Counted from the stretch's first letter, positions 42,998-52,258 are shown. The stretch: DNA of 64,000 nucleotides from Methanosphaerula palustris E1-9c (GCF_000021965.1 NC_011832.1:2645242-2709241); one strand, 5' to 3'. Translations and numbers: made by a program. The notes: generated from the letters alone by a model not told the origin.

Positions 42998-43304
42998 ACG
43001 TGAGATGAAGTATTCCTGATATTATAAACAGGCGGGTTTCATCCAGACACTTACAAGAGCCGGTCCAACGGGTTAGAAAAAATTGGACAGGAGAGTGAAA
43101 GATCCGCCGGGGATACAAATTATGGATCCTATCATCGCCCAGTGAACAGGGGGATTGACGCTGTGTGACCCGCACGGGGACCCGGGCGACTCTGATCACG
43201 GTCTGTTGAGCAGGAACAGATGAATCCGATTGATGTCTTTATATGCCTGAAAGAACACCCGTTCACCTGTTCTGGTCTCCATGGATCGGAACAGGTTTGG
43301 TGAA
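42998..43304. other. Intergenic region with DJ-1 gene promoter
   Basis: About 300 bp without a gene. CTTTATATG at 43237-43245 is a good TATA box for the DJ-1-like gene. Nothing else recognised. Confidence 0.5.
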
Positions 43305-43823
43305 ATGATGAGCAGAATTGCGGTAATAATCACTGATATGTTCGAGGATGTGGAATACCAGCAGCCCGCGGAGGCGTTTCGAAAAGCAGGGCACGAACTC
43401 ATCCTTGTGGGGCTCAGTGCAGGATCGATCGTGAAAGGAGAGCATGGGGCCGTCGCAATGATCGACAGGGCGGTTCATGATCTCCCGGCAGATGACTTTG
43501 ACGCCCTCTTCATCCCGGGGGGTTACTCCCCTGACAGACTCCGGATCGACCCCGACGCGGTCCGGTTCGTGAAGGAGTTCTTTACCGGCAACAAGCCGGT
43601 CTTTGCGATCTGCCATGCACCCCAACTCCTCATCACGGCGCAGGTGCTGAAAGGCCGGCGCCTGACCGGTTGGATGTCGATCGTGCAGGATATCAAGAAC
43701 GCCGGCGCAGAATACGTTGATGAGGAGGTGGTCGTCGACAACAACCTCGTCTCAAGTAGGAAGCCGGCAGACATCCCTGCATTCATCCGCGAAGCACTCG
43801 CGATGCTTGCAAAGCAGGGGTGA
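43305..43823 (+). CDS. DJ-1/PfpI family protein
   Basis: A 172-residue protein of the PfpI/YhbO subgroup. The nucleophilic elbow with Cys is 'FAICHAPQLLI' (about residue 105), preceded by 'DALFIPGGYSPD'. Family members act as deglycases, proteases or chaperones under stress. Start could be at 43281 (8 residues earlier), 43305 or 43308; a GGTGA sits just before the last two. A TATA box lies 60 bases upstream. Confidence 0.88.
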   Translation: MMSRIAVIITDMFEDVEYQQPAEAFRKAGHELILVGLSAGSIVKGEHGAVAMIDRAVHDLPADDFDALFIPGGYSPDRLRIDPDAVRFVKEFFTGNKPVFAICHAPQLLITAQVLKGRRLTGWMSIVQDIKNAGAEYVDEEVVVDNNLVSSRKPADIPAFIREALAMLAKQG

Positions 43824-43952
43824 TCCCCGTATCTGGTTCGACATGAAACCGGGTGGGATCCGGTGGCTTGAGGGAAGTCCCCCAATCCGCCCCGGAGATC
43901 CCGGCCCGTCCTCTCTGCCTCGGTTCCGGGTCCCTGGATCTTCAGAAGACCT

Positions 43953-46352
43953 TTACAGGTTCTCTATCGGGGCGAAACTGTTTCCGGGGTGGAGCACAAC
44001 CGTCCGGGGGAGTTCGATACCGAGCGCCTCCCGCAGCACCTCCTCGACGGTCTCCACCGGCACGAAGGCCAGTTCGCTCCGGACATCCTCAGGGACGTCC
44101 GCAAGATCCCGCTCGTTCTCCTTCGGCAGGATCACCTTCCTGATCCCTGCCCGGTGTGCGGCCAGGATCTTCTCCTTGATCCCGCCGACTGGCAGCACCG
44201 CCCCGCTCAGGGTGATCTCACCGGTCATGGCCAGGTTCGGGTCGACCGTCCTGCCAGTGATCAGGGACGAGAGGGCCGTGAAGAGGGTCACCCCCGCAGA
44301 CGGCCCGTCCTTCGGCGTTGCCCCCGATGGCACGTGGACGTGGATGTCGCTCGTCATGAAGTTGAACCCGTTCTGCGTGTTCGCCAGCCGTGAGCGTATG
44401 AGGCTGAGCGAGATCGTCGCCGACTCCTTCATCACGTCCCCAAGCTGACCGGTGAGGGTGAGCTTGCCGGTGCCGGGCATGAACGTCCCCTCGATGAAGA
44501 GGATCTCCCCGCCGACCGGCGTCCATGCCAGACCGGTCACGACACCCGGGACCGGTTCCTTGCGAGCCACCTCCTGCCGGATGATCTCCTTTCCGAGGAT
44601 CTCCTGGAGATTGTCCACCGTCACGATGAACGGCAGTTCGGCGGTGCCGGAGACGATCTTCTCGGAGACGTACCGTGCGGTCTTCGCCAGTTGTTTCCCG
44701 AGCCATCGGACACCCGCCTCACGGGTGTACTTTTCGATGATCACCTTCAGAGCTTCGTCGTCGATCTGGAGCATATCGGCATCGAGACCGTGCTCCTTCA
44801 GGGTCTCGGGGATCAGATGATCTTTTGCGATGGCGAACTTCTCGTTCTTGGTGTAGCCCGAGATCTCGATCAGTTCCATCCTGTCGAGCAGGGGTGGAGG
44901 GATGGTGGCGAGGGAGTTGGCCGTGGCGATGAAGAGAACATCCGAGAGATCATACGGAACCTCCAGGTAGTGGTCCGAGAACGAGTTGTTCTGTTCCGGG
45001 TCGAGGACCTCGAGCAGAGCACTCGCCGGGTCGCCGGCGTAGGACGATGCCAACTTGTCGATCTCGTCCAGAATGAAGACTGGATTCTTCGTGCCGGCTT
45101 TCTTCATACCCTGGATGATTCTCCCGGGCAGCGCCCCGACATAGGTCCTCCGATGTCCCCGGATCTCGGCCTCGTCCTTGATCCCGCCGAGGCTGATCCT
45201 GATGTACTTCCGTCCGAGCGCCTCGGCGATGCTCTTCCCGAGGCTCGTCTTGCCAGTACCGGGCGAGCCGGCGAAGAGGAGGATCGAGCCCTGCTTCTCA
45301 TGCTTCAGTTTCATCACCGCGAGGTGCTGGATGATCCGCTCTTTCACCTTCTCGAGGCCGTTATGGTGGCTCTCGAGGACGCGGCGAGCCTCGCCGATAT
45401 CGATGCTCTTCTTCTCCTCGGTGACCCAGGGGAGGTCGAGCAGGAGGTCGAGGTAATTCCGGATGATGGAACTCTCATGGTTCTGGCTACCACCGGTCTC
45501 CAGTTTCTTCACCTCGGTCAGTGCCTTTTTGCGCACATCATCCGGCATCCGTGCCTTCTCGATCCGGTCCCGATAGTTTCCATCACCGCCGGCACCGTCA
45601 CTCTCGCCCAGTTCCTCCTGAATGACCTTCATCTGCTCACGCAGCATCGCCTCCCGGTTCGATCTGTTCACCCGTTCGGAGACCTTTTTGGCCATCTCGA
45701 TCCGGATGGCGATCTCCTCCCGCGCCCGAACCAGGATCTCAAGGAACGTGACGTACCTCTCCCGGACCGAGACGATCTCTAAGAGTGCCTGCTTCTCGGC
45801 GAGGCCGACCGGTATGAAGGGCATGACGAAACCGATGATCTGGTCGATGGAGTCCATCCGGTCGATCGGCTGAACGAACTGTTCAGAGCCGTTGAAGTGG
45901 CTGCTGATCTCGTGGATCGTGGATTTTATCTCCGCCAGGATCTGGTCTTTTTGATCCTCTTCGAGATCCAAGCGATTGGAGACCAGTTCGTAGATGGCGT
46001 AGAACCGCCCGTCTCTCTCTGACAGGGAATGAACATTCACCCGGTGGACGACCTGGGCACAGACCAGGTACCCGTCCTCAGCTGGCTGCATATGCAGGAC
46101 CCGGAACAGGTTGCCGATCGTATACAGCGAATCGGTGTTCACTTCTGCAGGGGATATGCCGCTCTTCACGGTCAGCCCAACTGCATACGCGACCTGTTCG
46201 TCCTTCATTGCTTTTTGCAGGAGGTCTCCGGTGGCCCGGTCGACCGGGAATTTTGTCCGGCTGTCCGGGTAGACGACGATCTCAAAGAGGGGTATGACCG
46301 GTTTTTCTAATGTATCATCAGTTCTTTCTGAGTGCATGATTTCCTCATTCAT
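43953..46352 (-). CDS. lon: ATP-dependent Lon protease, bacterial LonA type
   Basis: A 799-residue soluble LonA: N-terminal LAN domain (about residues 20-215, 'IPLFEIVVYPDSRTKFPV'), AAA+ domain with Walker A 'GSPGTGKTSLGKSIAEALG' and 'ILDEIDKLASS', and the Lon serine protease with Ser in 'PKDGPSAGVTLFTA' and Lys in 'GGIKEKILAAHRAGI'. Archaea usually have membrane-bound LonB; LonA in methanogens is held to come from bacteria. A MarR gene lies just upstream and the lon start has a box like the MarR operator, so stress-dependent control by MarR is likely. Confidence 0.96.
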   Translation of the reverse strand: MNEEIMHSERTDDTLEKPVIPLFEIVVYPDSRTKFPVDRATGDLLQKAMKDEQVAYAVGLTVKSGISPAEVNTDSLYTIGNLFRVLHMQPAEDGYLVCAQVVHRVNVHSLSERDGRFYAIYELVSNRLDLEEDQKDQILAEIKSTIHEISSHFNGSEQFVQPIDRMDSIDQIIGFVMPFIPVGLAEKQALLEIVSVRERYVTFLEILVRAREEIAIRIEMAKKVSERVNRSNREAMLREQMKVIQEELGESDGAGGDGNYRDRIEKARMPDDVRKKALTEVKKLETGGSQNHESSIIRNYLDLLLDLPWVTEEKKSIDIGEARRVLESHHNGLEKVKERIIQHLAVMKLKHEKQGSILLFAGSPGTGKTSLGKSIAEALGRKYIRISLGGIKDEAEIRGHRRTYVGALPGRIIQGMKKAGTKNPVFILDEIDKLASSYAGDPASALLEVLDPEQNNSFSDHYLEVPYDLSDVLFIATANSLATIPPPLLDRMELIEISGYTKNEKFAIAKDHLIPETLKEHGLDADMLQIDDEALKVIIEKYTREAGVRWLGKQLAKTARYVSEKIVSGTAELPFIVTVDNLQEILGKEIIRQEVARKEPVPGVVTGLAWTPVGGEILFIEGTFMPGTGKLTLTGQLGDVMKESATISLSLIRSRLANTQNGFNFMTSDIHVHVPSGATPKDGPSAGVTLFTALSSLITGRTVDPNLAMTGEITLSGAVLPVGGIKEKILAAHRAGIRKVILPKENERDLADVPEDVRSELAFVPVETVEEVLREALGIELPRTVVLHPGNSFAPIENL

Positions 46353-46358
46353 TTAGTT

Positions 46359-46375
46359 TTAGTTTACCTAACTAA
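46359..46375. promoter_or_regulatory. Operator-like palindrome before lon
   Basis: TTAGTT-TACCT-AACTAA, six-base arms with five-base spacer, 7-23 bases before the lon start. Its complement contains TTAGTTAGGT, identical to the box before the marR gene (46827-46836). Confidence 0.7.
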
Positions 46376-46392
46376 TTGGCAGGAAAAAAAAA

Positions 46393-46812
46393 TTACCTGA
46401 CCTTCCGCAGGATCTCTATCAGGAGTTCCTGTTCGTGTTCATCCAGCGAATGCACCAGCCGTTCAATCATCCGGCGCAGTGCGTTCTGCTCGGCCTCGGC
46501 AATCTTCCGTCCTTTGTCGGTCAGACGGATGTACAGGATCCTGCCGTCACTCGGGCAGGATTCCCGGTACACACACTCCATCCGGACGAATTTGTTGATC
46601 ATCTCGGTGATCGTGGGTTTTGAGTTCCTCGTGATCTCAGCAAGCCTGCTGAAGGTGACATCCCCCTGTTCATCGATGACTTTCAGATAGGCGATCTGTT
46701 TCACCGTTATATCTGACAGTCCGCATTCGGAGAAGATAGAGCAGGAGCATTCGTTCCTCATTCGGTGTAGGTTTTCAAATACTTCAAGCAGATGCTCTTC
46801 TCTCTCCACCAT
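46393..46812 (-). CDS. MarR-family transcriptional regulator
   Basis: A 139-residue MarR-type regulator: winged helix with 'LTVKQIAYLKVID' like helix and 'FSRLAEITRNSKPTITEMINKFV' recognition helix, then a wing 'CPSDGRILYIRLTDKG'. N-terminal Cys pair (residues 22 and 24) plus Cys30 could serve redox sensing. Adjacent genes: lon downstream on the same strand with its own operator-like box; an ABC exporter further upstream. Expected to act as repressor of itself and lon. Confidence 0.92.
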   Translation of the reverse strand: MVEREEHLLEVFENLHRMRNECSCSIFSECGLSDITVKQIAYLKVIDEQGDVTFSRLAEITRNSKPTITEMINKFVRMECVYRESCPSDGRILYIRLTDKGRKIAEAEQNALRRMIERLVHSLDEHEQELLIEILRKVR

Positions 46813-46826
46813 ACTCTGATCCTCAG

Positions 46827-46845
46827 TTAGTTAGGTTTTACCTAA
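46827..46845. promoter_or_regulatory. Operator-like palindrome before marR
   Basis: Contains TTAGGT-TTT-ACCTAA (46831-46845), perfect six-base arms, within TTAGTTAGGTTTTACCTAA. It is 15-33 bases before the marR start, overlapping the likely TATA region (AATTATAAAGG just upstream in minus sense). Shared decamer with the lon box. Confidence 0.75.
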
Positions 46846-46995
46846 TTATAAAGGTGACGGTAAGGGATCTCTGTTCAGTGCTGATCTCCTTTATCATGTT
46901 CTCGAAGTTATTTCCCCGAAAAAGAGGGATCATCTGACTTCAGTGCTCAGAGAAAAAGGGAGAAGAAGACTCGGTTAACCGATCTTTTCTCTTGG

Positions 46996-47745
46996 TTATA
47001 TTTTGATCTTCCGGAAGAGGAACGCTCCGATCACCGTCATGACCAGGGAGAAACCACCGATCACCGCAAGACAGACCACCGGGTTGATCTGGGACACCCC
47101 GGTCAGGCCGTACCGGATCCCTTCCACACCATAGGTCAGGGGATCGATGAGGATGATCGGCGTTATCCATGAGGGGAGCGAACTGATCGGGAAGAGCGCC
47201 CCTGATAGCCCGAATATCGGGAAGATGACGAAGTTCATGATCAGCTGGAAACCGGTCATATCCTCCATCCTCGACGCGATGGCGATACCAAAGGCCGTGA
47301 AGGAGATGCCGATCAGCACCATAAAGACGAGTGCGACCAGGAATCCGAGCGGGTTTGAGAGGTGAAGCCCGATGAAGAGGGAGAGGACGAGGATGATGAA
47401 TCCCTGCAGGACGGCGGTCGACGCCCCGCCGGCGGTCTGGCCCAGCATGATCTCCAGCCGTGAGACCGGTGCGACGAGGGTCTCCTTCAGAAAGCCGAAC
47501 TGCTTATCCCAGATGACCTGGATGCCGGAGAAGACAGAGGTGAACATCACGCTCATCGCGACCATCCCCGGGATCAGAAATCCCATATAGTCGCCGTTCA
47601 TCCCAGGCAACTGCACCACGGAGTTCAGGCCGAAGCCGAGGAAGAGGAGGAAGAAGAGCGGCATGCTGATACTGCCGATGATTCGGCTCTTTGAGCGAAC
47701 GTACCGCTTCATGTTCCGGAGCCAGATGGTATAGATGATATCCAT
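46996..47745 (-). CDS. ABC-2 type transporter permease
   Basis: A 249-residue permease with six membrane helices, of the DrrB/NodJ type (ABC2_membrane). It has 'FGLNSVVQLPGMNGDYMGFLIPG' in the second helix/loop region and the conserved C-terminal part 'PLTYGVEGIRYGLTG'. It pairs with the ATPase 2 bases upstream. Likely exports hydrophobic drugs or lipids; the substrate is unknown. The next downstream region up to 46853 holds no gene. Confidence 0.93.
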   Translation of the reverse strand: MDIIYTIWLRNMKRYVRSKSRIIGSISMPLFFLLFLGFGLNSVVQLPGMNGDYMGFLIPGMVAMSVMFTSVFSGIQVIWDKQFGFLKETLVAPVSRLEIMLGQTAGGASTAVLQGFIILVLSLFIGLHLSNPLGFLVALVFMVLIGISFTAFGIAIASRMEDMTGFQLIMNFVIFPIFGLSGALFPISSLPSWITPIILIDPLTYGVEGIRYGLTGVSQINPVVCLAVIGGFSLVMTVIGAFLFRKIKI

Positions 47746-47747
47746 GA

Positions 47748-48734
47748 TCAGTGCCTCCCCATTCTCTGGTGTGTCCGCATCTGCTCCTTATGGTCTGCTT
47801 CCTGCTCCCGAATGGTCTTCCCGGTGAAGGAGAGGAAGACATCCTCGAGGGTGGGCTTGTGGATCGCGATCGAGGTGATCGGCACCTCCCTCTCGTTGAG
47901 GAGCGTGACGATCGTGCTGACGAACTGCTCGGCATTCTTCAGACTGACGACCACGTCATCGTTGTGGGTCTCCACCCGAATCACCCAGGGTTGCTTGAGG
48001 GCTTCGACTGCAGCTGCCGGCTGGGGGGACCTGATGGTGATCAGATCCCCGCCGAGACCGTTCTTCAGATTCTCCGGGGTGTCGATGGCGATGATCTTAC
48101 CATGATCGATGATGGCAATCCGGTGACATAACCGGTCCGCCTCCTCCATGTAATGGGTCGTGAGGATGATAGTGATCCCTTTCTCCCTGGCGAGCGTGTC
48201 GATGTACTGCCAGAGATGATTGCGGGTCTGGGGGTCGAGGCCGAGGGTCGGTTCGTCGAGGAAGAGGACCGAAGGGTGATGGAGGAGGCCGCGAGCGATC
48301 TCCAGCCGGCGTCTCATCCCCCCGGAGAAGGTTTTGACGATATCGTCCCTGCGATCGTTCAGTTCGACGAGCGTGAGGAGTTCGGTGATCCGCTGGTGAC
48401 GGGTCTCTGCCGGGATGCGATAGAGTCGGCCATGGAAGTCCATATTCTCCCATGCGGTCAGTTCTTCATCGAGGCTCTGGTCCTGGAAGACGATACCGAT
48501 GGCTCTCCTGACCCCGTCCGGGTCCCGTTCGATATCGATGCCGTTGATCGTGGCTGAACCGGATGTGGGGGTGAGCATGGTGGAGAGCATCGAAAGAGTC
48601 GTTGTCTTTCCGGCGCCGTTGGGTCCCAGCAGGCCGAAGATCTCCCCCTGATCGATATCGAAGGAGATATTGTCGACGGCGACCAGATCGTTGAAACGCC
48701 GGGTCAGGTTCTGGATATGCAATGCAACTGTCAT
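47748..48734 (-). CDS. ABC transporter ATP-binding protein, DrrA type
   Basis: A 328-residue ATPase. Walker A 'GPNGAGKTTTLSMLS', Q-loop 'VFQDQSLDEELTA', signature 'KTFSGGMRRRLEIARGLL', Walker B 'VLFLDEPTLGLDPQTR' and H-loop 'LTTHYMEEADRLCHRIAII' are intact. The C-terminal 85 residues are the DrrA-type regulatory domain. Encoded 2 bases before the permease gene. Drug-type exporter by family. Its promoter has a 7-base-arm palindrome. Confidence 0.95.
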   Translation of the reverse strand: MTVALHIQNLTRRFNDLVAVDNISFDIDQGEIFGLLGPNGAGKTTTLSMLSTMLTPTSGSATINGIDIERDPDGVRRAIGIVFQDQSLDEELTAWENMDFHGRLYRIPAETRHQRITELLTLVELNDRRDDIVKTFSGGMRRRLEIARGLLHHPSVLFLDEPTLGLDPQTRNHLWQYIDTLAREKGITIILTTHYMEEADRLCHRIAIIDHGKIIAIDTPENLKNGLGGDLITIRSPQPAAAVEALKQPWVIRVETHNDDVVVSLKNAEQFVSTIVTLLNEREVPITSIAIHKPTLEDVFLSFTGKTIREQEADHKEQMRTHQRMGRH

Positions 48735-48764
48735 GAGATCGTCTCCTCTCTGTCAATATCGGAA

Positions 48765-48786
48765 AGTAGTATGCTATATTACTACT
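48765..48786. promoter_or_regulatory. Palindrome in the ABC exporter promoter
   Basis: AGTAGTA-TGCTATAT-TACTACT, perfect 7-base arms and an 8-base spacer, 31-52 bases before the ATPase start. It encloses a TATA-like sequence, so a bound regulator would block transcription. The sequence differs from the marR/lon box. Confidence 0.7.
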
Positions 48787-48951
48787 CTGTTCTGTTAATA
48801 TGCTTTTTATAGAAGTCCCGAGAGAGCTGAACGGGCCGGGTGCATCTCTTTGGGATGGTGACCATCAGTTCCATCCCCCGATACCATCCTCTTCGTCCCG
48901 GGTGACAGTCAAGGGTGTGCACCTGGTTCAGCGCCAGGGAAGGAAAAAAAG

Positions 48952-49521
48952 TTATTGCTGTTGTTTCATAGTCTTCTTTGCGATCGTGTTTACCGGCCCG
49001 TTATAGATTCCGGAGCCGAGGTACCAGGTATCGTCCACCTTCTCCACATACCCCAGTTTGGATTCGACCGAATTGTTATGTGCTGGGTTGATGTAGGCAA
49101 ACTGGACAAAACCAGTTCCATTCAAGGCCATATCAGTCAGGTTCTTGATGAAGAGCCCTCCCTGTGCATCGGTCTCGTTCATACGGTTGATGCCGATCTT
49201 CTCAGGGTTGAATGGATGGGCGATGGTGGTGCCATTGAAATCATAGGCATAGATATAGAGTTCCCCTTTGACAAACGAGCCGTTCGGATTGTTAAATTCT
49301 GCAAGGGCTCTCTCTTTGCCGTTGGTCTTAGCATAGGCAACGGCGCTGTCGACGAAGGAGACGAGCGAGGTATTTGAGGTGGCGTTCGCCTGCTGCAGGA
49401 GGGTGCTGGTAGGTGCCGGTGTCGTGGTGTTGACAACGGGCTGGTTCTGTACGCAGCCGGCGACGAGGAGGGATGCGCCGATGACGAGCAAAATGAGGAA
49501 CGAAAGTGATTGTTTTTTCAT
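48952..49521 (-). CDS. Cache-type (sCache_2-like) lipoprotein
   Basis: Start 'MKKQSLSFLILLVIGASLL' gives 189 residues with a lipobox 'LLVAGC' (Cys about residue 23). After a Thr/Pro linker, a single Cache-like domain follows (about 45-185): 'FVDSAVAYAKTNGKERALAEFNN', 'ELYIYAYDFNGTTIAHPF', 'DAQGGLFIKNLTDMALNGTGFV' and 'KLGYVEKVDDTWYLGSGIY'. The domain pattern is that of extracellular small-molecule sensing units. As a free lipoprotein without kinase it might deliver a ligand to the nearby kinases. A broken paralogue is at 42405-42997. Confidence 0.88.
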   Translation of the reverse strand: MKKQSLSFLILLVIGASLLVAGCVQNQPVVNTTTPAPTSTLLQQANATSNTSLVSFVDSAVAYAKTNGKERALAEFNNPNGSFVKGELYIYAYDFNGTTIAHPFNPEKIGINRMNETDAQGGLFIKNLTDMALNGTGFVQFAYINPAHNNSVESKLGYVEKVDDTWYLGSGIYNGPVNTIAKKTMKQQQ

Positions 49522-49694
49522 TCGGTTATATTGGATATATCTGCTGATAAATCTGGCAGATTTATTCCAGATGACGATGAAACCGGTCACTTGAGGTATA
49601 ACAGATGCGTGTGCATACAAACCGGTTTCTCTTTTCCTGCGCTATCTATCCCATCGGGATTACTTTAATCTGGTCAGCACGAGAGAAGGTATCC

Positions 49695-50330
49695 ATGATG
49701 CGTTCACTCTACCTTTATATCCTGGATTCGCTGGCTGACTGGGAACCCGGGTATGTTCTTGCCGAGCTTCGATCCGGTCGGTACCTCAGGGATCCCTCGT
49801 ATCAGTATGACGTTATATTATGCGGCCGCTCAATGGATGCCGTCACAACCATGGGTGGATTGTATCTATCTCCTGATGTACTGATCTCTGATATCCACCC
49901 ATCTGCCGGCGACGTGCTTCTCTTGCCTGGAGCGGATACCTGGCTGGACCCGTCACAGCAGCAGACCCTCGCCACCGTGGGTCGGTTGCTGGGCGAGGGG
50001 ATGACTGTTGCCGCGATCTGCGGAGCCACGCTCGGGCTTGCCAGTGCCGGGTTGCTGGACAACCGTCCCCACACCAGCAACGATCTCGCGGTGCTCACCA
50101 TGTTCTGCCCGGCCTACCACGGGAAAGAATACTATGTCGACGAACCTGCGGTCACTGATGGCAATCTGATCACCGCGAGCGGGCTCGCACCGGTGGAGTT
50201 CGCGTATCACCTGTTCAAGAAACTGGAGGTGATGAACCCTACGACGCTCGAAGCATGGCATGGGCTCTATTCTGTGCGGAAACCCGAATATTTCTACGCA
50301 CTTATGGGGTCTCTCCCGGGTCCGCGGTAA
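49695..50330 (+). CDS. DJ-1/PfpI family (type 1 glutamine amidotransferase-like) protein
   Basis: A 211-residue protein of the DJ-1/PfpI superfamily, branch YoaZ/'glutamine amidotransferase'. The nucleophile elbow is 'VAAICGATLGLASAGLLD' (Cys about residue 114), preceded by 'DVLLLPGADTWLDP'. The C-terminal part is 'ITASGLAPVEFAYHL'. Start taken at 49695 ('MMRSLYLYILDSLADW') for the conserved N-terminus; a 30-residue upstream extension lacks similarity. Function unknown. Confidence 0.85.
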   Translation: MMRSLYLYILDSLADWEPGYVLAELRSGRYLRDPSYQYDVILCGRSMDAVTTMGGLYLSPDVLISDIHPSAGDVLLLPGADTWLDPSQQQTLATVGRLLGEGMTVAAICGATLGLASAGLLDNRPHTSNDLAVLTMFCPAYHGKEYYVDEPAVTDGNLITASGLAPVEFAYHLFKKLEVMNPTTLEAWHGLYSVRKPEYFYALMGSLPGPR

Positions 50331-50402
50331 CGGCTTTCCCCTGGAGGGATCAGGCCGGGGATTTTCAGGATCAAAAAAAGTGAGATCAGGTACATCTCCT
50401 GA

Positions 50403-50843
50403 TTAATAAGGAGTTACTGGCTCCCCTTCGGTACTGTACCCTGTATCATGTTCCTTTACGAGGAGCATCAGCACGATCCCAAGCACGACAGTGCACATCA
50501 GGAAGAAAAAAACCAGATCAAACGCCCTGGCCATCTCTGTCGAGGAGAGCATGTGGACCGCTGTCTGTGCCATCTTTGATTCGGCCGCTACTGTCGTGAC
50601 CAGCATGACAAGTGCGACTCCGAGTGATGAACCCAGGTTGGACATCATTTTGATAAGGCCGGATGTTGCTCCCCGGTCTTTCAATGGCGCCTCACCCATG
50701 ACGGCACTGTTCAGCGGGGCATAGGCAAACCCGGTGCCGGCCGTCGTGCCTCCGACGGTGTGGGTTGCCTCCGGCGTGGAGGAGATAGAAACCGGGGCCG
50801 ATATGGCGGTGATTGTTGTCTGTGTCGTATTCGGGGATGACAT
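50403..50843 (-). pseudogene. Chimeric remnant: lipoprotein start joined to MFS (DHA2) C-terminus
   Basis: The last 110 residues are the C-terminal two helices and loops of a DHA2/EmrB-type major facilitator: 'GFAYAPLNSAVMGEAPLKDRG' and 'ATSGLIKMMSNLGSSLGVAL', then a last helix. A full MFS protein has 14 helices. The first 30 residues are Ser/Thr-rich and unlike MFS. Just before ATG 50843 the same frame reads 'YTLLSLLLIAGC', a lipobox without a start codon. So a lipoprotein N-terminus has been joined to a truncated transporter. Unlikely to work. Confidence 0.7.
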
Positions 50844-51179
50844 ACAGCCTGCGATCAGTAATAGGGATAATAAAGTATATATATAAAAATATTTGATATT
50901 CTGATAAGGTTTTTAGTAGTAATCTTAAGGCTTCTATTTCTTTCTATTAAGCCTCTCTCGTCCTCGAGAATAGTTCAATTTTTTCTGAAATAGAAAATTA
51001 TATACCCCACCCAATTATATTCAATAAATGTTGAAATAATCTCCTGGACGGCACCATTCCATCCAGGCCGGCGGGAAACGATCGTTTGATGAATAATGAG
51101 GTGGACAATGCCCCCCTGCATGGGGATGAGAGAGAAAGGTGAAGATCAAAGATGAACGATACCACGATGATGATCGAGG
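50844..51179. promoter_or_regulatory. Promoter region of the arsenic-type operon with ArsR-like palindrome
   Basis: A 336-bp gap without a clear gene. An ArsR/SmtB-like palindrome TATTCAA-TAAATG-TTGAAATA lies at 51018-51038. A TATA-like sequence (AATTATAT) is at 51013-51020. The permease start is about 140 bases downstream, so a leader or short gene (51090-51145, 17 codons, doubtful) may lie between. No ArsR gene is in the window. Confidence 0.55.
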
Positions 51180-52163
51180 GTGAAACCAGTGGTCTTTGAA
51201 GTGGTGCAGACGGCCGCCGACTGGCTGGCCTATACCGTCTTCGGTCTCGCCCCGACCTCGCAGGCCGGCAGCGCCCTGAACTTCTTCATCTATGACACGG
51301 TGAAGATCTTCATCCTGCTGCTGGTGATCATCTATGGGATCACCTTTCTGCGGAGTTTCTTTACCCCTGAAAAGACCCGGGCCTGGCTGGCCAAGCGGAA
51401 GGGATCGACCTTCGTCGGCAACATCCTCGCAGCCCTGCTCGGGATCGTGACCCCATTCTGCTCATGTTCTGCCGTTCCGCTCTTCATCGGCTTCGTCGAG
51501 GCCGGCATCCCGCTCGGGGTCACCTTCTCGTTCCTGATCGCGGCACCGATGGTGAACGAGGTGGCACTCGGGTTGCTCTACAGCCTCTTCGGCTGGCAGA
51601 TCGCCCTGACCTACATCGCAGCCGGTGAGATCATCGCGATCGTCGCCGGGGTCGTGATCAGCCGGCTCGGGCTCGAGCGGTACGTTGAGGAGTACGTCTA
51701 CCAGATCAAGGTCGGGTCGCTCGGGGCGGCTGGAGCAGCACCGACCCTCCCCGAACGGCTGAAGGAGGCTTGGGTTGGTTCGGTCGATATCATCAGGAGG
51801 ATCTGGATCTACGTGGTGATAGGGATCGCCATCGGCGCCTTGATGCACGGTTGGGTGCCGGCCGGAGCGCTCGCCGCCTATGCCGGCAGGGACAACCCGT
51901 TCGCGGTGATCGTTGCGGTGCTGATCGGCATCCCGCTCTACTCCAACGCAGCGGGCGTGATCCCGCTCGTCTCGGAACTGACCCGAGCCGGAGTCGCGAT
52001 GGGCACTGCCCTCGCATTCATGATGGCCGTCACCGCCCTCTCGATCCCCGAGATGATCCTCCTCCGGAAGGTCCTCAAACCGCAGCTCCTGGCCATCTTC
52101 ATCGGCGTGGTTGGGATCGGAATCATCTTCGTCGGCTACCTCTTCAACTTCCTGATGGGGTGA
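51180..52163 (+). CDS. ArsP_1-type (DUF318) permease
   Basis: A 327-residue permease with about eight membrane helices. The family motif 'GIVTPFCSCSAVPLFIGF' (about residues 87-104) has two Cys, and 'SFLIAAPMVNEVALGLL' follows. In the second half 'GIPLYSNAAGVIPLVSEL' repeats the motif without cysteine. Members of PF03773 export trivalent (methyl)arsenicals or other soft metals, with substrate not always known. It is the first gene of the operon with thioredoxin, DGC, ACR3, ArsC and MtrA-like genes. The GTG start is not certain; GTG codons at 51189 and 51204 are alternatives. Confidence 0.85.
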   Translation: MKPVVFEVVQTAADWLAYTVFGLAPTSQAGSALNFFIYDTVKIFILLLVIIYGITFLRSFFTPEKTRAWLAKRKGSTFVGNILAALLGIVTPFCSCSAVPLFIGFVEAGIPLGVTFSFLIAAPMVNEVALGLLYSLFGWQIALTYIAAGEIIAIVAGVVISRLGLERYVEEYVYQIKVGSLGAAGAAPTLPERLKEAWVGSVDIIRRIWIYVVIGIAIGALMHGWVPAGALAAYAGRDNPFAVIVAVLIGIPLYSNAAGVIPLVSELTRAGVAMGTALAFMMAVTALSIPEMILLRKVLKPQLLAIFIGVVGIGIIFVGYLFNFLMG

Positions 52164-52258
52164 CCAGTGGGAAGACCCCGGATAGGACCATACCTGACGA
52201 ACAATCGGAAGAATTGATGCAACGAAAAAAGAAACAGCGACAACAACAGGTGATTACC

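Noticed and set aside
44691-45782. 363-residue open frame on the plus strand
   Set aside because: Antisense to lon, which has all motifs. No domain in the translation.
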